NCBI GenBank assembly: GCA_010015655.1
Contig: ML976769.1
Span: 62,001-126,000, forward strand
Origin: Bimuria novae-zelandiae CBS 107.79
Taxonomy: Eukaryota; Ascomycota; Dothideomycetes; Pleosporales; Didymosphaeriaceae
Direction of reading: 5' to 3'
DNA length: 64,000 nucleotides
Below, in pieces: positions 35,701 through 45,673 of this stretch. Below the pieces are notes generated by a model, which was given only the letters and a program-made list of their open reading frames with translations, searched no databases and was not told the origin of the DNA. How positions within the stretch are numbered: position 1 is the first letter of the stretch; the number at the start of each line of letters is the position of its first letter. A program made the translations under genes and the position numbers.

Positions 35701-37245
35701 AAATAAATCCTAGATGCTATTTTCAGGCTTATAATTAAGAGGTTAATTATAGTAGTAGTAATATACCTGAGGAACTTAACTTAAGTAGTATACTTAGTTA
35801 TAGTAAAGCCTTTTTATTTTTATTTTTTAGTAATTATTGCGCGCACTTTAGCGTACTTAGGAAGTATAAGATAAGTAAGGATCTTGTCTTTATCTTCTTT
35901 AGAAAGTGTAATAGCTCTACTTAGAGATAAGCCTATTACTACAGTCCTAAGACGCTTGTAAGCCTAAGGTAGCTAGTAGTATAATTCTTCTTTATATAAG
36001 TAGCCTTTTACCTTGCTTAACTACAGTGCTTCTTTAGCTTTATTACTAGGTTTAGGAGCGCTCTATCTACTAAACGTTATAAAAATTACTAGTTTAAAGC
36101 CTAAGCTTAAGGCTTGTAGATTAAGGTAAGCTAAAAAGATCTTACTAACTTCCTTTAAAGTAAGTAAGCGCTTACTTAGAATTTACTATTATTTATTATT
36201 AGCGTGTTAGATTTAAGCCTATTTAGGAGCTATTTTATTTACTATAGCTCTTAAGAAGTTAGTTACCGCAATCTTTCCTTTAACTTCTAGGATCCTATAC
36301 TATAAGGCGAGTATATAAAGAGCACTCTACTCCTTATACTATTATTTTAGATTTATTCTTCTTTAGTAAGCTTATTTAAGTAAGGTGTAGTATTCCTATT
36401 AGATTTAATTAAGTGTTGCTATATCTAATAAGGCGAGCTCCCCTTTAAGGTATTGTATAATTATCTGCAAGATAGAACTTTCTTAGTTACTAAAGCTTAT
36501 TATAGCAGGTGTTAGGAGCTGCGTTATTAATAGTCCTAACTATTTAATTAAATATATTTTATATTTACTATATTCTAGTAGTGTGCTTAGCTAAGCGCGC
36601 CTTATAGTTGCCTACCTCTAACTAGTATTAGCGTAAGGCTTTATTTTAGCGATTAGCACGATTTTTCCTACGCTCTTTAAGAAATTTCCTGTTTTAAGAA
36701 GCGCCACGACGCACTACTCTCCTAGGCTATTCTTTACTAAGCTTATTTAAGTTATTATATTTGTTATTAGACAATTTTAGGAGTTCTAAGAGTTCTAGGA
36801 GCTTAAGAGTAGTTATTATAAAGTTATTAGTAATTAAGGTGTTTAGATTAATGTAATCTTAAACGCCTTATTACATGGCTTAAAACTTAAGCTATATAAA
36901 CTATGCTAGCTAGCTCTTTTAATTAGTTAGGCGTACTATGCTTGCTAGAAGAGCGGAGTCCCCTATAAGTTTAAGGAGGGCGCTCTACTAAGCTTGTTAT
37001 AAATCTTAGCCTACTGCTAAGGGCGAAGGGGGTCCAGTGTAATAGAAGTAGAGAGAAGGAGCTTATTAAGGAGGTCTATATACTCTACTTAAGGTACTTA
37101 TAAGCAGAAACGAGGTGCGCTCTATTATATAAGAATAAAGCGATATAAGAAATATTTAAATAGATTAGAGCATCTAAATAATATATCTAATAATTATTTA
37201 CGCAGGGAGAATTATCCTGTATTCTTAAAATGCTAGGCTTATACC
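35701..37245 (-). pseudogene. Element H gag and leader region
   Basis: By position this is the gag of H plus its 5' leader on the minus strand. I could not identify a zinc knuckle or start codon. Plus-strand-looking codon runs occur near 36960-37160, but they have no recognised motif. The stretch next to the 5' LTR (minus strand GGTATAAGCCTAGCATTTT, 37227-37245) may be a primer-binding site pairing with a tRNA 3' end, unlike the half-tRNA site of the other Copias. Confidence 0.45.
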
Positions 37246-37419
37246 TATAGAGGGTAAAACGAGCTAGATAGTATATAGTTTGGAGATCGAATTGATTGAT
37301 TAGTAACATATAAAAAGTTACTATAGCAGTAGTATTTATACTAAGCATTTGGTGTTATGTTTGCCCGTTCCACCGGATCCTTCTAATTAGGGTACCTACA
37401 AGGGATAATTCCCACGACA
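37246..37419 (-). repeat. Element H 5' LTR
   Basis: 174 bp. The start is mutated to TATAGAGGG, the end is CCCACGACA, and TTAAT follows. Confidence 0.94.
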
Positions 37420-37589
37420 TTAATTAATTAAGTAATAGAGGTTAGCCATAAGCGAGGTCTCTAGTACGTGCCAACCTAACGCTAGCATTATCTAGAATAG
37501 TGTGTAACTAAAGGTGCGCCAGCCTCATATTCTCTAATACACTATTAATAATATTGCAGGATTACAGAGGCCCTATAATCGGACTGTAA

Positions 37590-38300
37590 TATGCTTTATA
37601 ATTTTCTAGATATATTTATTATAATATATATAGATAGTGTACTTGTCTTTTTTAATAATAAATTAGATTATGTTTCTTATATATACACAGAATTAAAGGT
37701 ATTAGACAAAGCATATCTTAGAATTAAACTAAAAAGGTATAAATAGCACGTAACACAATTCAAATTTCTTAGATATATTATAATTATAAAAAACTTAAAG
37801 TCGCACTAAATAATATTAAACCTATTATAAAGTAACTAATACTAAAGATATTTAAAAACATCTAAAGATACTAAAAATTTTATAAATTTAATAGGCAATT
37901 TATCTAAGACTACATAAAAGTTATAATATCTTTAACTAATTTCATTAAGATAGAAATATCCTTTGCATAAATAAAAGAATATAAAGAGTTATTTAGACAC
38001 TTATTAAAGGCATGTACTACGGTACTAGTTCTTATCCACTTTAGGGACGAAGAACTACTATAGATTAAGACAAACTTAAGCGATCGCATGATAGGCACAT
38101 GTGCAAAATAAGAGAAAGATAGTAAATAGCACCCCGTTACATACTATTTATGTAAATTTAGTAGAGCAAAGATAAGATAAAACGTATATAATAAAGAACT
38201 CTATATAATTATTAAAGCACTTAAACATTAGAAAATTTACGCACTTAGGTACTTAAGTCTTATAATTTTTATAAATTAGAAGAACCTCACTGGCTACTTA
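37590..38300 (+). pseudogene. Gypsy RT and RNase H remnant, plus strand
   Basis: Ty3/Gypsy pol fragment. It starts inside the RT palm: a Y-I-D-S-V-L-V-F segment near 37640 stands where Y-L/V-D-D-I-L-I-F is expected, so one catalytic Asp is lost. It continues through the thumb (Q-F-K-F-L-R-Y-I-I near 37760, the E-V-x-F-L-G-Y-I-I motif), then RNase H at about 37980-38260 (counterparts of P-V-L-V-H-F and Y-D-x-E-L-L-A-I). The upstream part was separated by insertion of element A and lies beyond the left edge. Very TA-rich. Confidence 0.75.
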
Positions 38301-38319
38301 CAAAAACTAAATTATATTT

Positions 38320-38770
38320 TAAACGCTATTTTCTATTCCTTACCTTTTACTCTCTAAAGTTTATAAAAGTCTTAGATTATATTAAGTTTATTAAACTATT
38401 TAGCTTTCGTAAAGAGCTAAAGATTCTCACTAATTAATAGTAAAAAGTACTAGTCCTTCTTTAAAATAGTATTTAAGGCTTAATAATTAACGTAGAAGCG
38501 TAGTCCTCTACTAGATTTTTTAATAAATAATACTAGGGCGGCGACGCTAGACTTACTTACCTAAATAAAGCCTTTATTTAAGTATTTAGTAAGCTCTTTC
38601 TAAAGGACAAGTAACTCTTTACAAGACATATTAAATAGAGTAATATAGGGGATTTCTAAAATCTCGCCATCTTTTTCCACGAGAGGGATAAAAAGATCCA
38701 CTTTAGGTCTATAGTACAACGGGAGCTTGTTAGCTTATTTCTTATAAAAGATACGCTACAAGTCCGTAAA
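38320..38770 (-). pseudogene. Gypsy RT N-terminal remnant, minus strand
   Basis: Opposite strand from its neighbour. On the minus strand the frame reads LFNMSCKELLVL, then K-Y-L-N-K-G-F-I, then SKSSVAALVLFIKKSSRGLR, then Y-V-N-Y-x-A-L-N, matching the Gypsy RT start (Y-N-M-S, L-x-K-G-F-I-x-x-S-x-S-P, V-L-F-V-K-K-K-D-G-x-L-R, D-Y-R-x-L-N). It ends near the point where the plus-strand Gypsy piece ends. The upstream part (protease/gag, minus strand) is expected to the right. Confidence 0.75.
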
Positions 38771-38967
38771 AGCTTTAAGTAAAAACTTTTATCGGTTTAC
38801 TTTTAGCTTATAGGATAAAGCCTTTTATATATCCTTTATTAATATAGAAAATACCTTAGTCACGTTTCTTGGGCATTAATTACGCTAATCTAGGGCTATA
38901 AAGGCTATAGCTAATATCCTTTAGGACTTTATTAATAGTTTCTTACCTTTTTAATTACGGATGCGAG

Positions 38968-39423
38968 TGTTAGGATCTGAACGAGCAGCAGCAAAGGAGG
39001 GCCAACGGCGGCCATGGCGGGGTAACCCATAGTGGGACTGCACTACCGAGGTCACGTGATATACCCTTACGCCAAGCCACACCATCACGCCAAGATAGTA
39101 ATGGCAGTACCATCACTAATGCCAGTACCATCAGACCGAGGTCATGATGGCATAGAAACGGGTGATGACAAAAGAAAGCCTACGGGTATATAGAAAGCTC
39201 AAATATCCCTCTAGATATGCGTGTTTAACCTGTTTATTAATCTATCGTTTGGATCTAAATAAGCAACCTTGTTGATTTAATTATACTGTACACACCTTCG
39301 ATACCAACGCCCTTAGTAACAGGCGCAAGCTATCACTACAACCCTTTCCCGTCCTACTAGTACTCCTGCCCGAGAACCAACCTTAGCCCCTTAGAAAATA
39401 GCTACCTCTTTGGGATCTTAACA
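38968..39423 (+). repeat. Solo LTR, unRIPed, in the Gypsy remnant
   Basis: 456 bp, starting TGTTAGGATCTGAACGAGC and ending GGGATCTTAACA, flanked by GCGAG (38963-38967) and GCGGG (39424-39428), a 5 bp duplication with one G/A change. The composition is balanced, with many CA and TG dinucleotides and intact CG, in contrast with everything around it. It contains short repeats (AGTACCATCA twice near 39106-39140, ACCGAGGTCA twice near 39044-39152). Orientation is assumed. The family is probably LTR/Gypsy but is not recognised. Confidence 0.8.
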
Positions 39424-39428
39424 GCGGG

Positions 39429-39745
39429 TGCCTAAACTTCTAATCGAAATTAATTTTATTCCTAGGGCTAGTTTAATCCTATTCTTTTTTATTTACGTTA
39501 GGCTAAGAATTAGATCGTATAACCTATTATTAAGTAAAATATATAAAAATATATTGGTTCTATATAGCTATTAATATTTGCTTTTAATTAGACTACTTTA
39601 GGTATGACGAGTTATATACCTCTAAGACTAACAACTTCTTATAGATAAGGTAGTTTCTTGCGCTATAGGTAGGCTTTTATTATAAATTTTTTAATATAAA
39701 TTTAAAAGTTAAATAACCTAAATTTATTATTATTAATATATATAT
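39429..39745 (-). pseudogene. Likely Gypsy protease-region remnant
   Basis: TA-rich stretch between two LTRs. By position it continues the minus-strand Gypsy upstream of its RT, where the protease would be. Only fragmentary minus-strand codon runs can be read and no D-S/T-G is visible. The assignment rests on context. Confidence 0.4.
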
Positions 39746-40153
39746 TGTAACAGGAACAATCGCTCGTCGACACGAGAACCCTTGGCCAGTCAAGACAGGA
39801 TTCGAGATCATCCGAAAACCGACACTCATCCGTATCGAACCAATTTCGGATCTATCAGACCGATGGGGAACTACGGATCCGATTCGGACCTATTTCGGAT
39901 CCATCAGACCGACGGTCAACCTATGGCAGATATGTGCTAGCTAGCCATCTAGGAAGAGGTGTATTTAGAGGAGCTTAGGGCCTTTGTAGTTTAGTACCTT
40001 TTCCGTATCCTTTCGTACCAGGCCTATAGGCACTTAATTCATTCGAGGCTACATTCTTATATACGCACTCATATATGCCTCTACTAGGAGATACGCCAAC
40101 ATCGGTCCTTTAAGTGACCTGCGCTAATACATATATAATATTATTAATAAACA
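39746..40153. repeat. LTR-like sequence, probably Gypsy
   Basis: Starts TGTAACAGGAACAATCGC after a TATA run. The first 200 bases are unbiased in composition and CG-rich, then the sequence grades into TA-rich. It may end at ATTAATAAACA (40153). Inside is a 23-base direct repeat with a 49-base period (39844-39866 and 39893-39915, TTTCGGATCYATCAGACCGA). No second copy is in the window and no target duplicate was found, so the right boundary and the type are uncertain. Confidence 0.5.
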
Positions 40154-41301
40154 AGTGTACTAATACTAGTATGAAGTTTAGTTATAGTCTTTTACAGTTA
40201 TTAAAATTTATATTTTACTCTTTTTCTACTTCTACTGCTTAGCGACGACTGTTACTAGAAAAATCTAGTTTTTAAAATTAATAGAAGCTATATTAAACTC
40301 TTTATTAAAGGATTTTTTAATAGTAGGTGTAGTAGCGCAAACTTATGCTAGCTTTATTATAAGCAAAAGTTTACACTATTTTACACGGTGTCCTATATCT
40401 TTATAATAAAAATAGAAACTATTCTTTTTACGGATTTCTGTTACCTCGCGCGGCATCTATATAGCTTATTTTTAGGTATCACTAGACCTATATCCTATAG
40501 CTCTATTTATTACTTAGTATCTTTTATTTTAGCTTTATTAGCTAGACGTCCTTCTAGGGTTAGCTTAACTAGGTTTCTAATTTATCTCGTCTAGCGCCCT
40601 ACTTTTGGCAGAAAAATATAGTAGCAATAATTTATTTTAAAAGAGGGGGTTTTCTTTTATTTTATTAACTCTCTTTTAGACCGTTTATAGGCCCTAATTA
40701 TTATTTATATTTACTATAACTATTTAGTCTTATAAATTATCGCGAAGGCTTTAAAAGTATAAATTCTTTAGAATTTCTTAATTATACTCTGTAGCTTCTA
40801 TAGCGTAATTATTAAAGTTAAATTTATAAAGCTTTTAGTTTCCTTATTATATTATAAGTATATAGTTACGTGCGATTTCTTCCGCTAGGTAGTTATAGAA
40901 GTTATAGTCTAGTAACTTCTAGAGGTTAGCATTAGTATATTTTAGGTAGTAATTTAAGTACGTAATTCCCACCGTTGCTGCACGTCCTATTAATTAACTA
41001 ATAATATATTTACTAATATTATTGGGACAGTCCCTATCCTCTAAAAGCTTACATTATATTACTATTTTAAAGTAGTAGTAATCCTGTTATTTACTATTAA
41101 TGTAGGCTAAATTAAAAGTTTTAGGACGGCGACTTCTCCCTTTGTTTAAAATAATGTTTACTATTAATCTCTCTAGTAGCGCTATTTACTAGTCTACTTT
41201 TAATAGCTAATTTTTACCTCTTATTTTTTAAAAGTATTATAATATTATTAGGGGTTATTAGCATTTTTCTACTACTTCTTTAATTAGTCCTCTTACTCTT
41301 T
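40154..41301. other. TA-rich degenerate sequence, probably retroelement
   Basis: Heavily RIPed sequence without readable domains. An open plus-strand stretch at 40388-40594 has no recognisable protein features and is likely chance. Codon runs on the minus strand near 40640-41100 resemble a Gypsy-type gag only weakly. The sequence should be contiguous with 49601 once element I is removed. Confidence 0.4.
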
Positions 41302-41306
41302 ATAGT

Positions 41307-41475
41307 TGTCAGATAAGATGCTTGCGTGCGATAAGGTATAATAATTAGTGATAATTGTGTCTTGTTCTCTGTCAACTCTGTTGGGTTGGTTTTAACCCCT
41401 AGGCTAGTACGATAAGCGCTGTGGTCCCTGCTCGATTGTGTAGATCCGACCTTAACGCACTCGTTCTATCTAACA
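41307..41475 (-). repeat. Element I 3' LTR
   Basis: 169 bp, nearly unmutated, paired with 49427-49595. The differences are TG-to-TA and CA-to-TA changes concentrated in the right copy. Confidence 0.95.
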
Positions 41476-41499
41476 CACCCCCTTAGCTTAGAAATCCTT

Positions 41500-43070
41500 A
41501 CAGGCTAGATTATATTGTAGTTTCTTATTATGCGAGCGCGAGGTCTTTAAGTTATTCCTAAATCTCCTTAAAAGGCGCTTTGTTCGTTACCTTAGGTCTC
41601 TCTACTTCTACTAGTCTAAGTTGAGTTAGGAACCTTTCCTACTTATTAACTGGGAGGACCTTTATAAAGCCGTCGGCGATTATATCTGCCAATTACACGT
41701 ACTCTACCTTTATCTTTCTAGTAGAGACTTCCTGTTTTAGCCAGTGATTGTAAATGTTGACGTGTCGTAGTTTAGTCTGGAGCTTAGATATCTCCTTAGT
41801 CACTAGTCGAATAGTTTGCTTGTTATCGCATTAGATAGTAATTAACGATAAAAGTAGTTTAATCTGTAGTTTATCTAATAGTCGTGAAATAAAGATTACT
41901 TCCTTAGCCACTTATAATAAGGCGAGAAGCTCTACTTTAGTTATTAAGGTTATAATAGTATCTTGTTTATTTGCTCTCTAGGCAATAAGTCTATTAAATA
42001 GCTTAATAGCGTATCCTTACGAGCTCTTTCTATCTAGTGTATTATTAGCAAATAAAGTATTACTAGCTACTTAAAGGTAGTTGCCCCCTTTAAGTTATAG
42101 TGCTCTCTATCTGGTGCTGGACAAGTATAGTAGTACTTAATTGGCGGCATTGTAATGTTCGGAGCCCGGATTTAACAGAAACCGAGCTAGCCTTAAGGTT
42201 ATAAAGGCGATGTCTAGTCGGGTTATTACTATCGCGAATAGAAGTGATCCAATTTTGCGTTAGTATTTGTTAATTTCTAAGGGTGTTGCCAAGCCTGTTC
42301 GAGGCTTTAACTTGGTAGCGGCTATTAGGGTATCGTGACGGATGTCTTTCCTATTAACTAGTTAACTAATCTTCTCTACGTATGCGGCTTAAGAGAGTTA
42401 GATCTTCTAGTAACTTTAGTCCCTAATAACCTCTACGCTAAGAAACCACTAAAGGTTATTTTCTCTAGTAAAGATGTATTTCTCCCGTAGGTGCTTAATT
42501 ATTTGCTAGGCTTCTTGCTCTTTCTGCTTGTAATACGCTACTATAATATCGTTAACGTAGAAGAAGACAATAATTCTGTCTTTAATAAGATAGCATGGCT
42601 CGTGAGGCATAGTTTAGAAGTTAAGAGCTTTAAGTGTTGTGGTGAATTCTCTCTGCCAGAGGAGTGGTGAGATCCGTAGACCATACAGAGCCTTATTAAC
42701 TTAGAGGATCGTTCCAGGTTTTCGATAGCCGTGGGGCATTCTTATGTATACTTCTTAATCCATCGTTGCATGGACAAAGGCGTTCGTAACATCGTATTAT
42801 TTAAGCTCTAAGTCGTGGTAGGCTGTAATTACTATTAGCATTTAGAATAACTAGCTGGCAAGCGTGGCTGCGTAAGTGTCCTGCAAGGTAATATTCTATT
42901 ATTAATTATCACGAACGACTAGTTGCGCCTTGCACTTTAGCAAGAAGTAGTGCTTATTAAGTTTATAGGTGTATACCTACATATAGTTAAGGATCTATTA
43001 TCCTGTTAACTTAATCTTCTTTATTAGTACCTCTAACCATAATTTCATTTATTAATAGCTTATAAGATGG
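41500..43070 (-). pseudogene. Element I RT and RNase H remnant
   Basis: Minus strand. RNase H is at about 41550-42080. RT is at about 42080-43070, with the catalytic box read as CYLIKDRIIVFFYVNDI near 42545-42595, so YVDD has become YVND. Upstream are counterparts of the L-Y-G-L-R-I-S-P-L-L-W-Q motif near 42640-42690 and of the Y-D-V-T-N-A-F-V-H motif near 42765-42800. The frame is consistent, with TAG/TAA at former Trp and Gln codons. Confidence 0.85.
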
Positions 43071-44990
43071 GCCTGTTCTACTTCTTTAAATAGTTCACCT
43101 ATCGGGTGGTCCTTAAGCTTGGTACGGCACGTTGGCAGAGGTAAGAGTTGACTTTAATAGGGCTTTAAGCCTTTAGCGAGTATTCTTATTATCTTTGCCT
43201 TATCTATAATATCCCCTCCGTATTTCCTAACGTGGCTAGCTTAGGTTCCCGCCATGAAGGCTGCTGCCCAGGGGGCAGTCTTAGGCGACCTATATTATAT
43301 TACTTTGGATTTATTTCTAGCTATTAACTAAGCAAGCAATGCTGCAGGTAGCGGTATAGACAGAGGAGTTAGGTAACTGTCTCTAATTTTCCTTCCTTAA
43401 TAGTAGCCTGGCGGGTCTACTTCGCCTTAATAGTCTGGAAAGTCCTCAGCGGCCTTATCCTTATAGAAGGACTCTATTTCTAGTTACTAAATAGGAGTTA
43501 GTAGTTTAATAGTCCTTACATGCGTAGCTATTTCTTCTAGCGTGTTGTGCATAAGGTTATCTATTAGATCTTTAGTCTTCCTATTAAATATAGACTACTT
43601 GTTAAAGACGACGTCTTGGGTGCTAATCACCTTGGCGAGTAATGGTATCCAAATGCGATAGATGTTTAAGGATTGGTATCTAATAAGATAGCTAATTTAA
43701 GCTTTCGGATCGAGGCGTTGCAAACGTAATTTGCCTTAGTAAGTGTCGTCGGTCATCGCAAAGGCTTTGCAGCCATACGCCTTTAGGTAGGCGAGATTAG
43801 GTTTCTATAGTAAAGTTACAATCCTATTACTAAACGCGACTCGTGTAAAGAATATCTTATATAGCGTCTTCTAGTTATTCGCGTAATTTAGTATTTGATT
43901 ATAGAGGTATACTATAACCCTTATAACTTTAGGCTATAGTTCCTAGGATAGGTTAGCGTCAAGTCGCATTACGCGTGATTTCTCTTTATTTACACTCTCT
44001 AAGCGTTCGGCACCTCCGTTCTAAGCTTAGGTGTCTAGGGCCGAAGGCTCGATAATAATTCCTTAGGTTGCTAACTAACGTTTTACTTCTAGTTTAACTA
44101 TGGTAATTTCATTGTCTGCCTCGATAGTCTTAACTATTATATTATAGTGGTTCTTAAGGAATAGGAGGAAGGTTAAAAGGATCTTAATAATTAATTTCGC
44201 TGTTCTATTATCTATAAATAAAAGTCCTATTGTAGTCCTAAGAATTTATTAGTAATTAATATTTAGCTTTTTTCTTTAGTGACGCTTTGCGTTTTATATG
44301 TATAGAAATTAATAGTTAGCCTCTCTCTAGGTCCTTTAGTGTTAATCCGTGGCGCGCGGCTAATCTATCGTTTTAACTTTACTCTGCTACAGGAGTTATA
44401 CTTAACTATCGTAATCCCTTTTACGCGCACCCCCTTAGCTTGCTACACTAGGTGCTTAATTACTACTAGTCTAGGGTGTCCTAGTCTCTTGTACTAAAGT
44501 ATGGCTAACGCTCTCTATAGTGCTCTTTTCGTTTAGGAGGTGATCTTACGTGCATGATATAAGGCAGGTAGTAGTAGGTTATACTTAAGTACCTACTGGC
44601 CGTGGATCTTAGTAAGATTCCTAATAATTATGTTATCTAGTCTTTTTAGAGTAGTTGGGTTTATTTGCGTATCCCACCAGATTCCTCTTTATCTTAGTAG
44701 TCGAAAAGAGACTAGATTATATAGTAGGTTAGGGCAGATAGCCACGTCGTGTAAGACTAATTTAGTTATTCTAGACTAACTTTTTAGGGTTAGATTAATA
44801 GAGCCGTATCCTTTTATTTATATCTTCGTATTCCTAGCCCATATGTAGTCTCCGGGCATAGGAGGACGGAAGTTATAGATGCAGTTAGGGTTGTTTATAA
44901 TATGGCAGGTTAATCCTAAGTCGAGGATAAACAATCGCTTTAATAGGTAGTTATTAATTTCTGTCCTAACAGGCGCCGAGGTAAACGCAG
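43071..44990 (-). pseudogene. Element I linker, integrase and protease remnant
   Basis: Minus strand. The linker carries the acidic segment near 43480, and the W-A-A-A-F-M-A-G counterpart (43245-43280) is very well kept. Integrase is at about 43600-44480, with a GAG-pre-integrase V-x-R-V-K-G-I segment near 44415-44445. The protease at about 44835-44945 reads LFILDLGLTCHIINNPN, so the catalytic Asp and Gly remain but Ser is changed to Leu. RPPMPGDYIWA follows. It acts with gag to the right. Confidence 0.8.
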
Positions 44991-45673
44991 CGTTAACTTT
45001 TAATATTCTCCGCCCCTCTAGTTACTTGTTAGGGATCTCTGGCGTTAAAGTATATAATTATTTAAGAATTAGCGTTCGCGATTAGGTTTTACTCTATCCG
45101 CGAATTAGCCCTTAGAACGTTACGTTGTTCTTACGCTTAAATTTAATAAGCTCGCTTATAGTCTTATTTAGTTTCCACTATTCAGGAGCTTGGTCTAGGT
45201 TAACATAATAGTAATTCCTAATACTATAGCGTTGTCTATAGGCAGGGCATTTTGCTCCCGCTGTTATAGCTAGCTCTTAATTTAAAGGCTACTTAAGCTT
45301 AGCATTTTTGCTAGCTATACGTTAATTACAAGATCTACCCCGGTTTCTGTTAGATGGCGCGCTTTTAGTATAGGAGGCGTCCTTACTATTACTCTAGGTA
45401 GTTACACTACCTTTAGCGAGATACAATGCATTATTAGATATAAAGGCTACTTTGTATTTCCCTAATTTAAGGGGATAGTTTATTATTATGTATTCTTAGA
45501 AGCATTTTATTATCTCCTTCTAGCTTATGCCAGCTGCAAATCGACTATTATCTTAAAAGTTTATAGACTATATAGGAGCAACTTTGTTTACGGCTGCTAG
45601 GAAGTCTTTTATGATTACATTTAATTATAATAGTTCGGCGACTCGATATGTCTCTGCCTTGGTGGCTACTTAG

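Larger units (their letters stand above)
30317..37419 (-). mobile_element. Copia element H, complete, in the LTR of A
   Basis: 7103 bp minus-strand element with 174 bp LTRs (30317-30490, 37246-37419), TGTGGAGGGTAAAACG to CCCGCGACA, and target duplicate TTAAT (30312-30316, 37420-37424). A polypurine tract (GCTAGGGGGTG on the minus strand) abuts the left LTR. RT and integrase-linker motifs are of Copia type. It is about 1.8 kb longer than D, F or G; the excess is largely a block at 30500-31810 between RNase H and the 3' LTR that reads as coding on the opposite strand. Confidence 0.93.
30253..37584 (-). repeat. Element A 5' LTR, split by element H
   Basis: The LTR occupies 30253-30316 and 37420-37584; the intervening part is element H. 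The left piece starts TATTAGATTTAATAG (TG mutated to TA), like the G and E LTRs. The right piece, read on the minus strand, begins GTCCGATTATAGGGCCTC and includes GAGGCTGGCGCAC, matching the G LTR superfamily. The exact outer base is uncertain because the final CA is mutated. Sequence beyond it is Gypsy, so A lies within that Gypsy. Confidence 0.75.

Noticed and set aside
37910..38098. Open minus-strand stretch in the Gypsy piece
   Set aside because: The plus strand carries the Gypsy RNase H motifs here, so this is a shadow.
40388..40594. Plus-strand open stretch with hydrophobic composition
   Set aside because: RIP-biased TA-rich DNA produces Ile/Leu/Phe/Tyr-rich chance frames. No family resemblance.
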